From an uncultured Verrucomicrobiae bacterium (GTDB lineage: Bacteria; Verrucomicrobiota; Verrucomicrobiia; Verrucomicrobiales; Akkermansiaceae), in contig CALGOH010000069.1 in assembly GCA_937957985.1 (NCBI GenBank), forward strand, positions 1 to 43,780: DNA of 43,780 nucleotides, given 5' to 3'. Every line of letters starts with the position of its first letter. Position 1 is the stretch's first letter. The translations under genes were made by a program, and so were the position numbers. Below the pieces are notes generated by a model. That model saw only the letters and a program-made list of their open reading frames with translations. It ran no database searches and was not told the DNA's origin. This document shows, piece after piece, positions 28,901 to 33,866 of the stretch.

Positions 28901-28997
28901 GGCCAATGGATCGATGATCCGCATCGTGGCGACCATCGACGGCACGGCGGCGGCGGACGGCAGGCTCTTCGGCCGCCTGGAGGCTTCCACTCCCTGA
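16965..28997 (+). CDS. 4010-residue secreted protein with sialate O-acetylesterase and M60 metallopeptidase domains
   Basis: Signal peptide MKNPVFVGLAHLLLLAGATC, cleavage near VRG. Approximate order: jelly roll 30-200; Fn3-like 205-305; calcium-binding thrombospondin-3-type repeats 310-480 (DSDGDGLDDGDE); SGNH sialate O-acetylesterase (SASA) 495-876 with nucleophile Ser504 in SGQSNM and FAWWQGHKD; PASTA 880-948; Big_5 950-1062; beta-helix 1066-1335; Big_5 1339-1450; M60/enhancin-like peptidase 1480-2102 with H1838-E-x-x-H1842 and Glu at 1852 or 1854; Fn3 2106-2202; Ig 2204-2318; second PASTA 2321-2386; two Big_5 2388-2614; beta-helix modules 2619-3776 with autotransporter-type repeats (NGSGILVLSGAN; GGANSYTGATTV); Ig 3782-3875; C-terminal domain ending LFGRLEASTP. 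M60 enzymes cleave mucin-type glycoproteins; SASA removes O-acetyl groups from sialic acids or other sugars. Likely surface-displayed or secreted glycoprotein hydrolase. No PEP-CTERM or autotransporter barrel. Confidence 0.93.
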   Translation: MKNPVFVGLAHLLLLAGATCLPVRGDVLLSESFESPEVSGKSTADPTGWATTGHSSSQSTIDVDSGDFSTPHGSQGLISYTPLGVTNWSHATTTSSILNATLDAELGYTLSFNVAAVSGRPRAAYRAELLAIDGGGVATVLASVDGLNDGSTDMSFGDDLSFVPGASHASLIGQRVAVRLGMDHAYASKGAEFQDLPIFDNVVLEAVSPLHPTPADGATVPGGTVGLGWTNLPPNVGLDVWVDVHFGTDPDPLNNGTPIVAASLNGQNETSVDVNAPVAATYYWQISSYLDGDPEGTPVHGPVFSFVVSDADNDGLPDAYELAHTDPPSTALNPGDDIEGDGLTNLEEYQAGTDPNESDSDGDGLDDGDELAGAGLRPATDPSNPDTDGDGIDDGAETATGVWVSATDRGTDPTDTDSDDDNLGDDVETNTGVYVDESDTGTSPVDANSDGDNAGDWYEIAASHTDPTDPGDEPVTPYPLPAPSPSDVGVSGRPVKVYILSGQSNMVGYGQVAGDGPGTLETMTGSENKFPNLVDGSGNWSVYNDVRYRGLISDTADGPMQPLVAGDKYGPEFGFGVVMAYHHDAPVLVIKSSIGNRSLSWDCLPPGSASFDWTDGYTYAGYGDSPDRWLTGSGPSPFVWYAGKQYDDFFLDEADMAPNMTWTDGISYPDGCQLKHNGVVYNAKSAHTSAPNTEPGIGGDWATVWEIHSVENVTDILDNFATEYPQWAAQGFEIAGFAWWQGHKDGGQAGTGTAGVAATNYEANLVRLIDELRDYYEARYPGKVVPDAPFVVASTGFDAGDWQTGSSADVIWKAQMAVGDPAQHPLYDGNVASVDTRDYWRDTSISPSDQGYHYNWNAETYLLVGDAIGRAMVELEGTTPPVATTVPDVVGLSQAGAEAALLAANVFAGTITNQSSETVPAGDVISQDPVGGTGADEGDHVDLVISTGPADVTAPSIVSESPADDAGGVSLYASLSVTFDEAVVAGSGQVTLKNLTDASEIAIDITDAAQVSFTGDTITINPAADLLVAKNYAVWIDPLAIVDLAGNTFAGIADDTTWNFTTILTPPPTLTTHIFSGGNWNVDTWNNPAKWDNGVPVGEIDVVIGAGNHASVTFANSGVVTPFYMGDLTLETGSIMQVGGSSTADDLRALGTGTWTLNAGSDVTLRYGQNSVHSNDILMAGDATIALGRSTSAHNRHRTLTGTISGNGLLTIHSSSRNVLHLQGLNDWSGGLYAGGTEAEDTRETIEAEAPGSLGTGDVIIDDGTTLIIDAPDAMGDEAALHLSGNPNTNLGYKLGMNANDTIAELHLDGVQQPAGIYNSSEPWLSGSGTLTVLNSPGEANEMLLIAKDPVDDATDVFVPGLLTASFNRLVVLDAGDVTLRNLTDGIDTVIPVGDPRLSAAGYTLIIDPGSALLWDKSYAVRIDATAIDSTSGLSFAGIADDTTWNFSTPVDPVDTALVELKDHIEGVAGLTASEIADHRTNLSNNRERLDESAATIMSAFEVVEAYDAEIGPLWIARGGFDRNNPVPDPNSASDQLDWTIYILMQAIMDEIYTPGNLATHEALLTGFVFQSSNHFPGPVTGSPVNHTATINGSFDDTFGRHTQQWEWPARKPTGCYLAPGTIATVTVPASLVGQGYQVRVGAHSWDMEERNRPSIRRLDRATITYDINSTVTKVASPYGGGIYIEVPFGADAGVVTVEVDGAVRSPYFSFKSYDTTSLADWLATERNHGAPWADFQSEKFMMQVPRTWIYNLEDPVTLMSEWDGAMDAMNDLMGFPRDRGKETMYCQVDLIFRSAVHAPGYPATNQTDGSPATDNKGGYAGSYLVRGPRSGADTEIHEQGHAYFFPKFGGETESAVNFPYVAVLHRSLGLSLDEAHAKSRGFGPERALDNTAIAWMTVFNFSPREVEMASGEKAYQLKGHAKYTDIVRLFGWEGLDQFHYSIMFDQENGNPFPDPNDGLDADDEMLIRLCESVNQDIRPLFHFWGLFPSDPAAVEAAVDAAGLTPSPEIFRLLHHYKSLVPANNLEFRNFATTWWGRQPSIGGYWTEREHARQWDEEALFGAGDQQRAGITVNEMYVEACAAQVEARVQDIIDLYFPLGDPNPAFSPVPSPSPMQFAIAPQGRFANSVSMTAVAATGIDGPYEYYFENTTTGANSGWTVSNTWNNLGLTGGQSYSFRVKARNSLLNETVWSDPVDAEAGDASLPAIPPTLASAGFVDDRGGAPVTRLAPVTYTVSFSQDMDASTVDAADFANDGSASITIDAVSETSPGVFSVTVTPTTTGNLRLEVPAGAVLLDASGTALDTSGDIRDDTIIPVEAITLTVPDVVGLGQAAAEADIVAAGLVVGAVTSQTSETVDAGLVISHSPAGGSSVVENSAVDLVVSLGPPDTTPPAISALSPPDNSSGVLIITDLTVTFDESVSIGTGNITLRNLTDAIDTAIDVTDGSQVSLGGATLTIDPASSLGYAKDYAILIDATAIEDLEGNAFAGIADETTWNFSTELPDLTPPSILTLDPADGSTEVSVVTNLTVTFDELVQKGTGSITIRDGSDAVVATIDVGGANVTLVDDTLTIDPISNLMVSTVHYVEIDSGAILDLQGNPFAGISGSETWSFTTSADSPPYVFIGTDSTNSDRWNLTSSWDTSTVPAGAVNVLIPAGKTATAWSATTPTFTGNLGIESNATLQLGYTTSYAASLNALGTPGSTTITMASGSLIKSRSGGSAVFPAVRLTGDATIRLGESTQTSTTASFNYPITGPHVLTVQSSGQSGTIGQFNVGNSFTGLVIQDVGTRGNPADTFQANAPGSLGLGDVTVEGSYNARSPMLWINSPYAMSPLATLSLNDNGPTNAGTNKLRIDADMTVAALNLDGAAQSAGTYGKPGSGADFTPAWIHTSSTGILTVAAPSVAYWDSDGSTAGAGGATPAGAWGTDAYWSSSADGDVATAAWSPGDIAAFSAGSDASGAYTVTVDGARDIGSLIVEEGSLTFADGSSGSLNLTADGAFSLVTGSTSSIGVPITESGGSRSLFIGGGGSLAISGNSSHTGGTTLHGGILTLSGDNTAATGGTTIASGIAQFDSPAAIFGTAEDLTIESGGTVVFGAGFGAGNIPTALVDRIVPGSTGTVAVDNQETTAFDFNAAGLTGTYLGAVSDSTYTGLLTPNGTTYRLGGGGGRLTLTDTSGITSQLTAPQNLTMTIRDEVEISGGVSGAGNVTKNGSGILVLSGANSCDGNIILDSGTLRASGSDGGAGSITVNAARLQLGGTTNGGLGSGSLTLANGNSRVEAFEGDRVISNDVILTNNPKIDGTFSLTINGDLTNSGGSRTLYNNIDGAGRHLTLAGQVKLSNNDTGRVLTLRSDVNSPDIRFNVTGDIVDGGAGGGTIDLRAASRDNEPFYFSGTNTYSGATRIYNGTLFIQGIQALSPNTSVLLDHTSGSNGKISLLDDSTGTINLPNTFTFDTNNATGNHTVFVGNNNTANGGTSSGTTTGSTFVIPSLVSLDVNGDTSYQEINILGANGYGLRIGSLELNNLTSRSAGNTTETRLNPTTANLSIGTITMAAGNVAGADGVPLLILDGSGTVNEVTGVISDAPDALTTGRPLPLTKMDSSTWTLGGANSYTGATTVTAGTLLVNGSLDPASAVSVTGGTLGGSGVIGGSVTVAAAGNVAPGASAGTLTVGGNLDISALAGGAGKLSFELGPIAASDRIVLGPAGVLTISTGVLGLGDFDLSDLGGLQDGTYTLIETDQVISGSLNGGDTIGTLGGADLELVISGDGTDLQLVVSGLGGGQGPVDSFVISAIGSPQTVGTPITGITITALDVASNTATGFTGTVTFGGSGGFSGSSASFVAGVLSGVSVTPTAAGEDLTLTVDDGSGHTGSTIITKIRTLYEEWSGEQGFDGDANGDGVGNGMAFLLGAADPNVDARGLLPAVSQSGGNLVMTFDCLANADRGGALLNLQHDADLSAPWTSVPVPGVVGDSTDGDVSFSATANGSMIRIVATIDGTAAADGRLFGRLEASTP

Positions 28998-29009
28998 TGG
29001 GCCTTCTTC

Positions 29010-29031
29010 GCCGGTCCCGCCCGGGGCCGGC
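29010..29031. terminator. Hairpin between convergent genes, possible bidirectional terminator
   Basis: GCCGGTCCC pairs with GGGGCCGGC around GCCC. It lies in the 49-base gap between the ends of the 4010-residue protein gene and the sulfatase gene. It lacks a clean T run on either side, so it is a weaker call than the one at 16726. Confidence 0.5.
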
Positions 29032-29046
29032 GTTCCCGGATCGCTG

Positions 29047-30402
29047 CTACTCGGCCGGACTGGCTGGAAATTCCTCCAGCCATTCGTCCAGCAGCGCATC
29101 GAGACGCTCCATGACCTCCGGCTTCCTGTCCGCGAGGTTGTGCTCCTCCCGGGGATCCTCGATGAGCTGATAGAGCTCCGGTTCGCCCTTCTTGTTCCAG
29201 GCTTTCCCGTTCCGGGTGCCGCCGTAGGAGGGCGGGGGGAAGTTCGACGGATTGTGGCGGATCAGCTTCCATGGTCCGGCGACGACGAAAACCGACTCGA
29301 GATTGCCGGTACGGTCCGCGACGTCCTTGATGTCGTGGCTGTAGTCCGCCCCGAAGATGGCGGGGCGTTCGCGCAGCGCTTCGATGTCGCGCAGGTCGAT
29401 GCCGTCCATGGCTTCGGGTGGCTCGATGCCGGCGGCGTGGAGGATGGTCACCGGAATGTCGATCGAGGAAACCGCGATCTCGGCCTCGGTTCGCGGTTCG
29501 ATGTGCCCGGGCCAGCGGAGCATGATCGGAGTGCGCACGCCGCCCTCGTGGACGTCCTGCTTCGAGAGCGGGGCGAAGCCTCCCTTATCGGCCGACTGAA
29601 TCCAGCCGTTGTCGGTGACGTAGATCACGAGTGTGTCCTTCGTCAGGCCGCGCTTTTCGAGTTCGTCGAAAAGCTCGCCGCAGGTTTGGTCGAACCATTC
29701 GACCATCGCATAGTAGCGGGCGACATGGGGGGAATCGACCTTGGCCTTGTATTTCTCGAAAAGCGCTTTCGGCGGGTTGTGAGGAGTGTGCGGGAGAAAC
29801 GGCGCATGCCAGATGAAGAAGGGATGATCCTTCTCCCGTGCCTCGTCGAGAAACGTCCGGATCGGGGCGATGCCCTTGCGCGAGATCTCAAGCCCCTCGT
29901 CGCCGTGGCGTGCACCCCGCTGCGGGTCGCCGTGGGTCATGGCATGGGTGAAGCCGTGACGTTTCGGGTCGGACTCCCACCATTTGCCGGTCTGCAGGGT
30001 CAGGTATCCCTCGTTCTTGAGGAGCGCGGCCAGACTCGGAGCTTCTTGGAAGCGTTGATAGAGTTGCTCGTGCAGTTTGGCCCCCTCCTCCGATCCCCGG
30101 GGCACCTTTTTTCCCGTGGCGTCGTCGGACAGGTCGTTGCCGGTGATCCCGTTGCGATGGGGATGGAGTCCGGTGAAGAGCGACGCGAGCGATGGCCGGC
30201 AGAGCGGAGTGGTGACGTAGCCTCGGGGGAAGACCAGCGCCTGTTCCGAGAAGCGGTCGAGCCGGGGGGTCTCGATGGTTTGGTGGCCCATGAAGCCGTA
30301 GTCGTCCCAGGCCTGGTCGTCGGAGAGGATCAGGATGATGTTCGGCTTCTCGGACGCTCCGAGCAGGGCGGTGAACGTGAAGAGGAGTGCGAGGATTCTC
30401 AT
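29047..30402 (-). CDS. Secreted arylsulfatase-family enzyme
   Basis: 451 residues. Signal peptide MRILALLFTFTALLGA. Sulfatase fold from the first metal-binding Asp pair (LSDDQAWDDYG, D28/D29) to TDNGW and the conserved C-terminal GVRTPIMLRWPG. The modified-residue motif reads C68-R-P-S-L-A-S-L-F-T-G. The formylglycine Cys is present, but the Arg of the usual C-x-P-x-R is Leu72. Such CRPSL variants occur in marine and planctomycete/verrucomicrobial sulfatase subfamilies, so activity is plausible but depends on the maturase. Expected role: removing sulfate esters from extracellular glycans. The gene starts 36 bases after the end of the sialate O-acetylesterase gene, same strand, so the two are probably co-transcribed. 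Substrate not predictable from sequence here. Confidence 0.93.
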   Translation of the reverse strand: MRILALLFTFTALLGASEKPNIILILSDDQAWDDYGFMGHQTIETPRLDRFSEQALVFPRGYVTTPLCRPSLASLFTGLHPHRNGITGNDLSDDATGKKVPRGSEEGAKLHEQLYQRFQEAPSLAALLKNEGYLTLQTGKWWESDPKRHGFTHAMTHGDPQRGARHGDEGLEISRKGIAPIRTFLDEAREKDHPFFIWHAPFLPHTPHNPPKALFEKYKAKVDSPHVARYYAMVEWFDQTCGELFDELEKRGLTKDTLVIYVTDNGWIQSADKGGFAPLSKQDVHEGGVRTPIMLRWPGHIEPRTEAEIAVSSIDIPVTILHAAGIEPPEAMDGIDLRDIEALRERPAIFGADYSHDIKDVADRTGNLESVFVVAGPWKLIRHNPSNFPPPSYGGTRNGKAWNKKGEPELYQLIEDPREEHNLADRKPEVMERLDALLDEWLEEFPASPAE

Positions 30403-30438
30403 GGCCGGATGAATGGGTGAGGGGATCGATGGGACTTG

Positions 30439-31407
30439 TCAGCCCTGCTTCCCGAGCAGCCCGATCATCGCCTCGCCCATGTGCTTGCCGATGAGGTAGT
30501 AGGTCTCCCAGTTGCGCATCCAGTGAAATTCCTGCCCGGACGGCGACTCTTCCCGGCTGCGTTGGAAGTCGCGGGTTTCGACTCCCGCCACCGTTCCCTT
30601 GAACTCGGGGTGCTTCACCGGATCCCCGAGGGCGAGTTGGGCCTCCATCAGCTTCTCGACCTTCGCCTTGTAGCGCTGCGGGATCTCCCAGCCACCCATG
30701 CCGGTGTTGGCGATCACGAATGGGAGGTCCGGTGCATCGAGATCCTTGCGGATGTCCTTCACGAAACGGACCATGTTCTCCTCGTAGACATCGACCGCGG
30801 CCTGGTTGATCCGGTCGTTCCATCCCTGGTGCCAGCCGAAGCCGACGAGTTCCCAGCCCTTCCCGTCGTAGTCCGGGAAATACTTCTTCAGGTTGTTGGT
30901 CACCTCCTTGGTGATTCCGACGGTCTGGTGGTAGAAGTATCCCGTGTCGCCGGCCTTCTCCGGATCGGGGTAGTCCTTGGAGCCGGGTGAGAGAAAGTCG
31001 TTCTGAAGGGATTTGCCGCCCCACGCGCATTTGATGAGCAGCACCGGTTCGTCGTAGTGGTCGCCGAGCTGGAAACCGAAGCCGTACTCGGGGCCGATGT
31101 GCCCCTCGCTGGCTCCGTAGCCGGTCGTCAACCAGCCCTGCTGCGGCTTCGAGGGATCGGAGAGGTTGACGATCCAGACATCGTCGCGCACGACCGGATC
31201 GCCGTCCTTTCCGACAAGGTGGCCGTAGTCGTCGGGCTTGCTCTTGACGTAGGCTTCCATGGTCCCGGGGCTGCCTTCGAGCTGCCCGAAGCCGACCATG
31301 TTGGACTGTCCCGCGAGGACGAAGACCTTGAGTTTGGCGGTGGCTGAAGGGGAGGCGGTTGCGAGGCCGATCGCGGTGAAGAGGAGAAGGCGGCGGATTC
31401 CGGTCAT
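30439..31407 (-). CDS. Secreted sialate O-acetylesterase-type SGNH hydrolase
   Basis: 322 residues. Signal peptide up to about residue 24 (LLLFTAIGLATASPSATA). SASA-family motifs: nucleophile Ser35 in AGQSNMVGFG, the GFGWHQGWND block, and a C-terminal FHWMRNWETYYLIG segment with the probable catalytic His. The domain is the same family as residues 495-876 of the 4010-residue protein encoded nearby, and the two share the layouts GPEYGFGF / GPEFGFG and ETYYLIG / ETYLLVG. It removes O-acetyl groups from sugars; sialic acid is the name-giving substrate, but many members act on plant or algal polysaccharides. It sits between the metallophosphoesterase (79 bases) and the sulfatase (36 bases), all same strand. 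Confidence 0.92.
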   Translation of the reverse strand: MTGIRRLLLFTAIGLATASPSATAKLKVFVLAGQSNMVGFGQLEGSPGTMEAYVKSKPDDYGHLVGKDGDPVVRDDVWIVNLSDPSKPQQGWLTTGYGASEGHIGPEYGFGFQLGDHYDEPVLLIKCAWGGKSLQNDFLSPGSKDYPDPEKAGDTGYFYHQTVGITKEVTNNLKKYFPDYDGKGWELVGFGWHQGWNDRINQAAVDVYEENMVRFVKDIRKDLDAPDLPFVIANTGMGGWEIPQRYKAKVEKLMEAQLALGDPVKHPEFKGTVAGVETRDFQRSREESPSGQEFHWMRNWETYYLIGKHMGEAMIGLLGKQG

Positions 31408-31485
31408 GGGAGTCGGTGATGGGTTGACTGAGGGCTAACGGGGAGCCGTCCCGAAACCTATCGCCGCTTCAGGGAAAACCGCGGC

Positions 31486-32310
31486 TCAGCCGGTCGGGAC
31501 CTCGATGAAATCCCTCCGGATCGCGCCTTCGCCGGCGGTGCAGAGGAAATAGCCCTTCTCGGTGGTGCCGTCGTGGTTGCGGCGACTGATCGAGCAGCAA
31601 CGGTTGGTCGTGATGACCGCGCTGCCGAGCTTCTTCTCGGTGAAGCCGTGGAAGTGACCGTTGAACACCGCGACAAGGTGGTGGTCGGTGAACCGCTCGA
31701 GGAGGTCGTCGGCATTCAGCGGGCGCATCGACACGCCGGCGCCGAGCGGGAAATGCGTGAAGAGGACCGTGGGCTTGCTGCGGTCGAGGCGCGGAATCTC
31801 GGCGTCGAGCCAGGTGAGGGTGTCCGGTTGGATCCTGGTGTTCTGATATTTCACCCCCTCGGTCGAGTCGAGGCCGACGAACTGCCAGTCCCGGTGATCG
31901 AAGCGGTAGTTGAGCTGGTCGGGGAACAGCTTGTCGTAGATCGAGCGGTCGTTTCCGGGCGCGTAGTCGTGATTCCCGGCAACCACATGGAACGGCATGC
32001 CGAGACCGCGGAGGAAGTCCCGGATCGGGCCGAGTTCCTCCTTGCGTCCGTCCTGGGCCAGATCCCCGACCACCAGGCAGAACTCGGGTTTCTGCTCGAG
32101 ATCACCGATGCTGGCGGCGACGCGCTCGAACCACGCCGGGCACGCGTCCGTGGAAAAGTGGGTGTCGTTCAGAACGAGGAACGAAAAGCCGCCGCCGAGT
32201 CCGTTTTCGGCAGCCCGCAGCCGTCCGGGCCAGAGGCCGGCGGTGAGCAGTGTCCCGGCGGACCGCCGCAGCCATGATCGGCGGGACAATGCCTCGGGAG
32301 GGTGGTTCAT
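31486..32310 (-). CDS. Tat-exported calcineurin-like metallophosphoesterase
   Basis: 274 residues from the ATG at 32310; a TTG nine bases upstream is a poorer alternative. The N-terminus has a twin-arginine signal (SRRSWLRR followed by a hydrophobic stretch and RLRA). The full dinuclear-metal motif set is present in order: NDTHF, VVGDLAQDG, AGNHDY, THFP, NGHFHG. Family members hydrolyse phosphomono- or diesters; the substrate is not clear. A short gap (25 bases) follows the prenyltransferase-repeat gene and 79 bases precede the esterase gene. A Tat signal fits a metal cofactor loaded before export. Confidence 0.9.
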   Translation of the reverse strand: MNHPPEALSRRSWLRRSAGTLLTAGLWPGRLRAAENGLGGGFSFLVLNDTHFSTDACPAWFERVAASIGDLEQKPEFCLVVGDLAQDGRKEELGPIRDFLRGLGMPFHVVAGNHDYAPGNDRSIYDKLFPDQLNYRFDHRDWQFVGLDSTEGVKYQNTRIQPDTLTWLDAEIPRLDRSKPTVLFTHFPLGAGVSMRPLNADDLLERFTDHHLVAVFNGHFHGFTEKKLGSAVITTNRCCSISRRNHDGTTEKGYFLCTAGEGAIRRDFIEVPTG

Positions 32311-32335
32311 ACCGGACAACGGCGCTCGGGAGCGT

Positions 32336-33793
32336 TCATTCGATGCCCTCGCCGGTGGCCGGAAGGAAGCGGTAGTAGACCTCCAGCATCATCGTGGCGA
32401 GGCAGGTGCTCATGTGGACGTTGATGGCCCCGTGCTTGACCTTCTTTTTGACCCACGAGCCGTCTTCGGCCTGGTTCTTGAGCAGCACGTCCCGGAAGCG
32501 GTCGTTGTACTTCTTCCATTCAACGCCTCCGTAGTTCAGCATCGCCTGCGCGTTGTAGTAGTGGTAGTAGAGATTCGCCGACTCGCCGTTCCAGTCGAAC
32601 TCCGAGTTCTCGCTGATGTTCTTGATGCCGAGGCGGGCCGGCTTCGACTTGCCCTCGCCCCACATCTGGAAGGCGAGCACGCCGCCGCTGGTGAGGCCGT
32701 GACTCGCACCGCCGGGACCCCGGTAACCGATGGCACCCGAGGGACTCTGGCTCTTCTCATACCATTCCAGCGCCTTCTTCGAGGGCTTGCGAAAGGCTCC
32801 GGTGTCCCACAGGCCGGTATGCTTGCAGGCCTTCAGCGCCTGGACCTGCCAGGAGCCGACCGAGTTGTCGCCGCCGTTGGTCGGTTTGTAGCCGTAAACC
32901 CATCCGCCGGATTCCCCCTGGCCCTTGATGATCATGTCGCCGGCATTGCGGGTCACCTTGTCGAGGTTCGGGATGTTCAGGCCGAGCTGGTGGCAGAAGG
33001 TGTAGGCTTCGGCCAGCGCGTAGGTGGCGATGCCATGTTCGTAGACCCACTGATGGCTGCCCTCGGCGCTGGTGGCGAGCCTGCCGTCGTTCTTCATGCC
33101 CAGCTCGATCAGGTACACGATGGCGCGTGTGACCGAGTCGCCGAACTCCTCCGAAAGCGGCGTCTCGCAGTGCCCGAGGTAGGCAAGCAGGGCGTAGCCG
33201 GTCATGGCTCCCTTGTAGTTGCCGGTCCAGCTTCCGTCCGGGTTCTGCGTCTTCTTCAGCCACCGGAGGGCCTTGACCACCGCCTCCTCGCACTCGGCGG
33301 TGCCGCCGTTCTCGGCCAGGCGGGCCATGCGATCCTCCTTCGAGCAGCGCTTGCTCATCGTCGCGGGGATGTTGCCGAAACCGCCGCCACCCGAACCATC
33401 ACCACCCGATCCCCAGCCGTCGCCGAAATCGTCGCCGCTGCCGAAGTCGAGGGAGGGTTCGGTCACCTGCACCTCGGGCACCGGCACCGCGGTCGGGGAC
33501 GAGGTGTTCGCGGCGATCACCTTGGCGGCGGAGCTCGAAGGAGCGCTCGGCTTCCGCTCGACCTGGTTGATCTGCTTCTTCTGCTCGAGTTCGGTGTCGT
33601 CCTCCACTCCGGCGGAGTAGGAGACGATGACCGGAGTCTCCTTCTGCCAGGGGGTCAGGAAGATGAAGGCCAGGATGAGGCCGAAGAGGAGGATCACCAG
33701 GAAGCTGATGACGATGCTGAGGACGGTGGCGGTCCGCTTGCGGGACTGCATCATCCGCATCGCTTCCGGGGACATCTGGGCGTGCAGGCTCAT
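32336..33793 (-). CDS. Membrane-anchored prenyltransferase/squalene-oxidase repeat protein
   Basis: 485 residues. A short cytoplasmic N-terminus is followed by one transmembrane segment (SIVISFLVILLFGLILAFIF), a disordered linker rich in Ser/Gly/Pro/Asp (to about residue 150), then an alpha/alpha toroid of terpenoid-cyclase-type repeats: KTQNPDGSW, GQGESGGWVYG, KSQSPSGAIGYRG and QAEDGSWVKKK. Family members with this layout in verrucomicrobia and planctomycetes are not shown to be cyclases, and the usual DxDD motif is not apparent, so an enzymatic role is not supported. Upstream is ffh (73 bases), downstream the metallophosphoesterase. Confidence 0.85.
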   Translation of the reverse strand: MSLHAQMSPEAMRMMQSRKRTATVLSIVISFLVILLFGLILAFIFLTPWQKETPVIVSYSAGVEDDTELEQKKQINQVERKPSAPSSSAAKVIAANTSSPTAVPVPEVQVTEPSLDFGSGDDFGDGWGSGGDGSGGGGFGNIPATMSKRCSKEDRMARLAENGGTAECEEAVVKALRWLKKTQNPDGSWTGNYKGAMTGYALLAYLGHCETPLSEEFGDSVTRAIVYLIELGMKNDGRLATSAEGSHQWVYEHGIATYALAEAYTFCHQLGLNIPNLDKVTRNAGDMIIKGQGESGGWVYGYKPTNGGDNSVGSWQVQALKACKHTGLWDTGAFRKPSKKALEWYEKSQSPSGAIGYRGPGGASHGLTSGGVLAFQMWGEGKSKPARLGIKNISENSEFDWNGESANLYYHYYNAQAMLNYGGVEWKKYNDRFRDVLLKNQAEDGSWVKKKVKHGAINVHMSTCLATMMLEVYYRFLPATGEGIE

Positions 33794-33866
33794 GAAGTGA
33801 CGGTTGGGTTGTGCGGGGAGAATTTCATCCAGGAAAACGCTTCGGGCCAGTCTGATCTTGGGCGGA

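Noticed and set aside
16965..28997. Classical type V autotransporter
   Set aside because: Autotransporter-associated beta-strand repeats are present, but there is no C-terminal membrane beta-barrel; the chain ends in the LFGRL domain.
25452..29099. 1215-codon minus-strand open frame (and 22092-25244, 17349-20291)
   Set aside because: Antisense to the 4010-residue protein; Arg/Gly/Asp/Val-rich without motifs. Long antisense frames are expected opposite G/C-third-position-biased genes.
32336..33793. Functional squalene-hopene or terpene cyclase
   Set aside because: Toroid repeats are visible but the catalytic DxDD motif is not, and the protein is single-pass membrane anchored with a disordered linker, unlike known cyclases.
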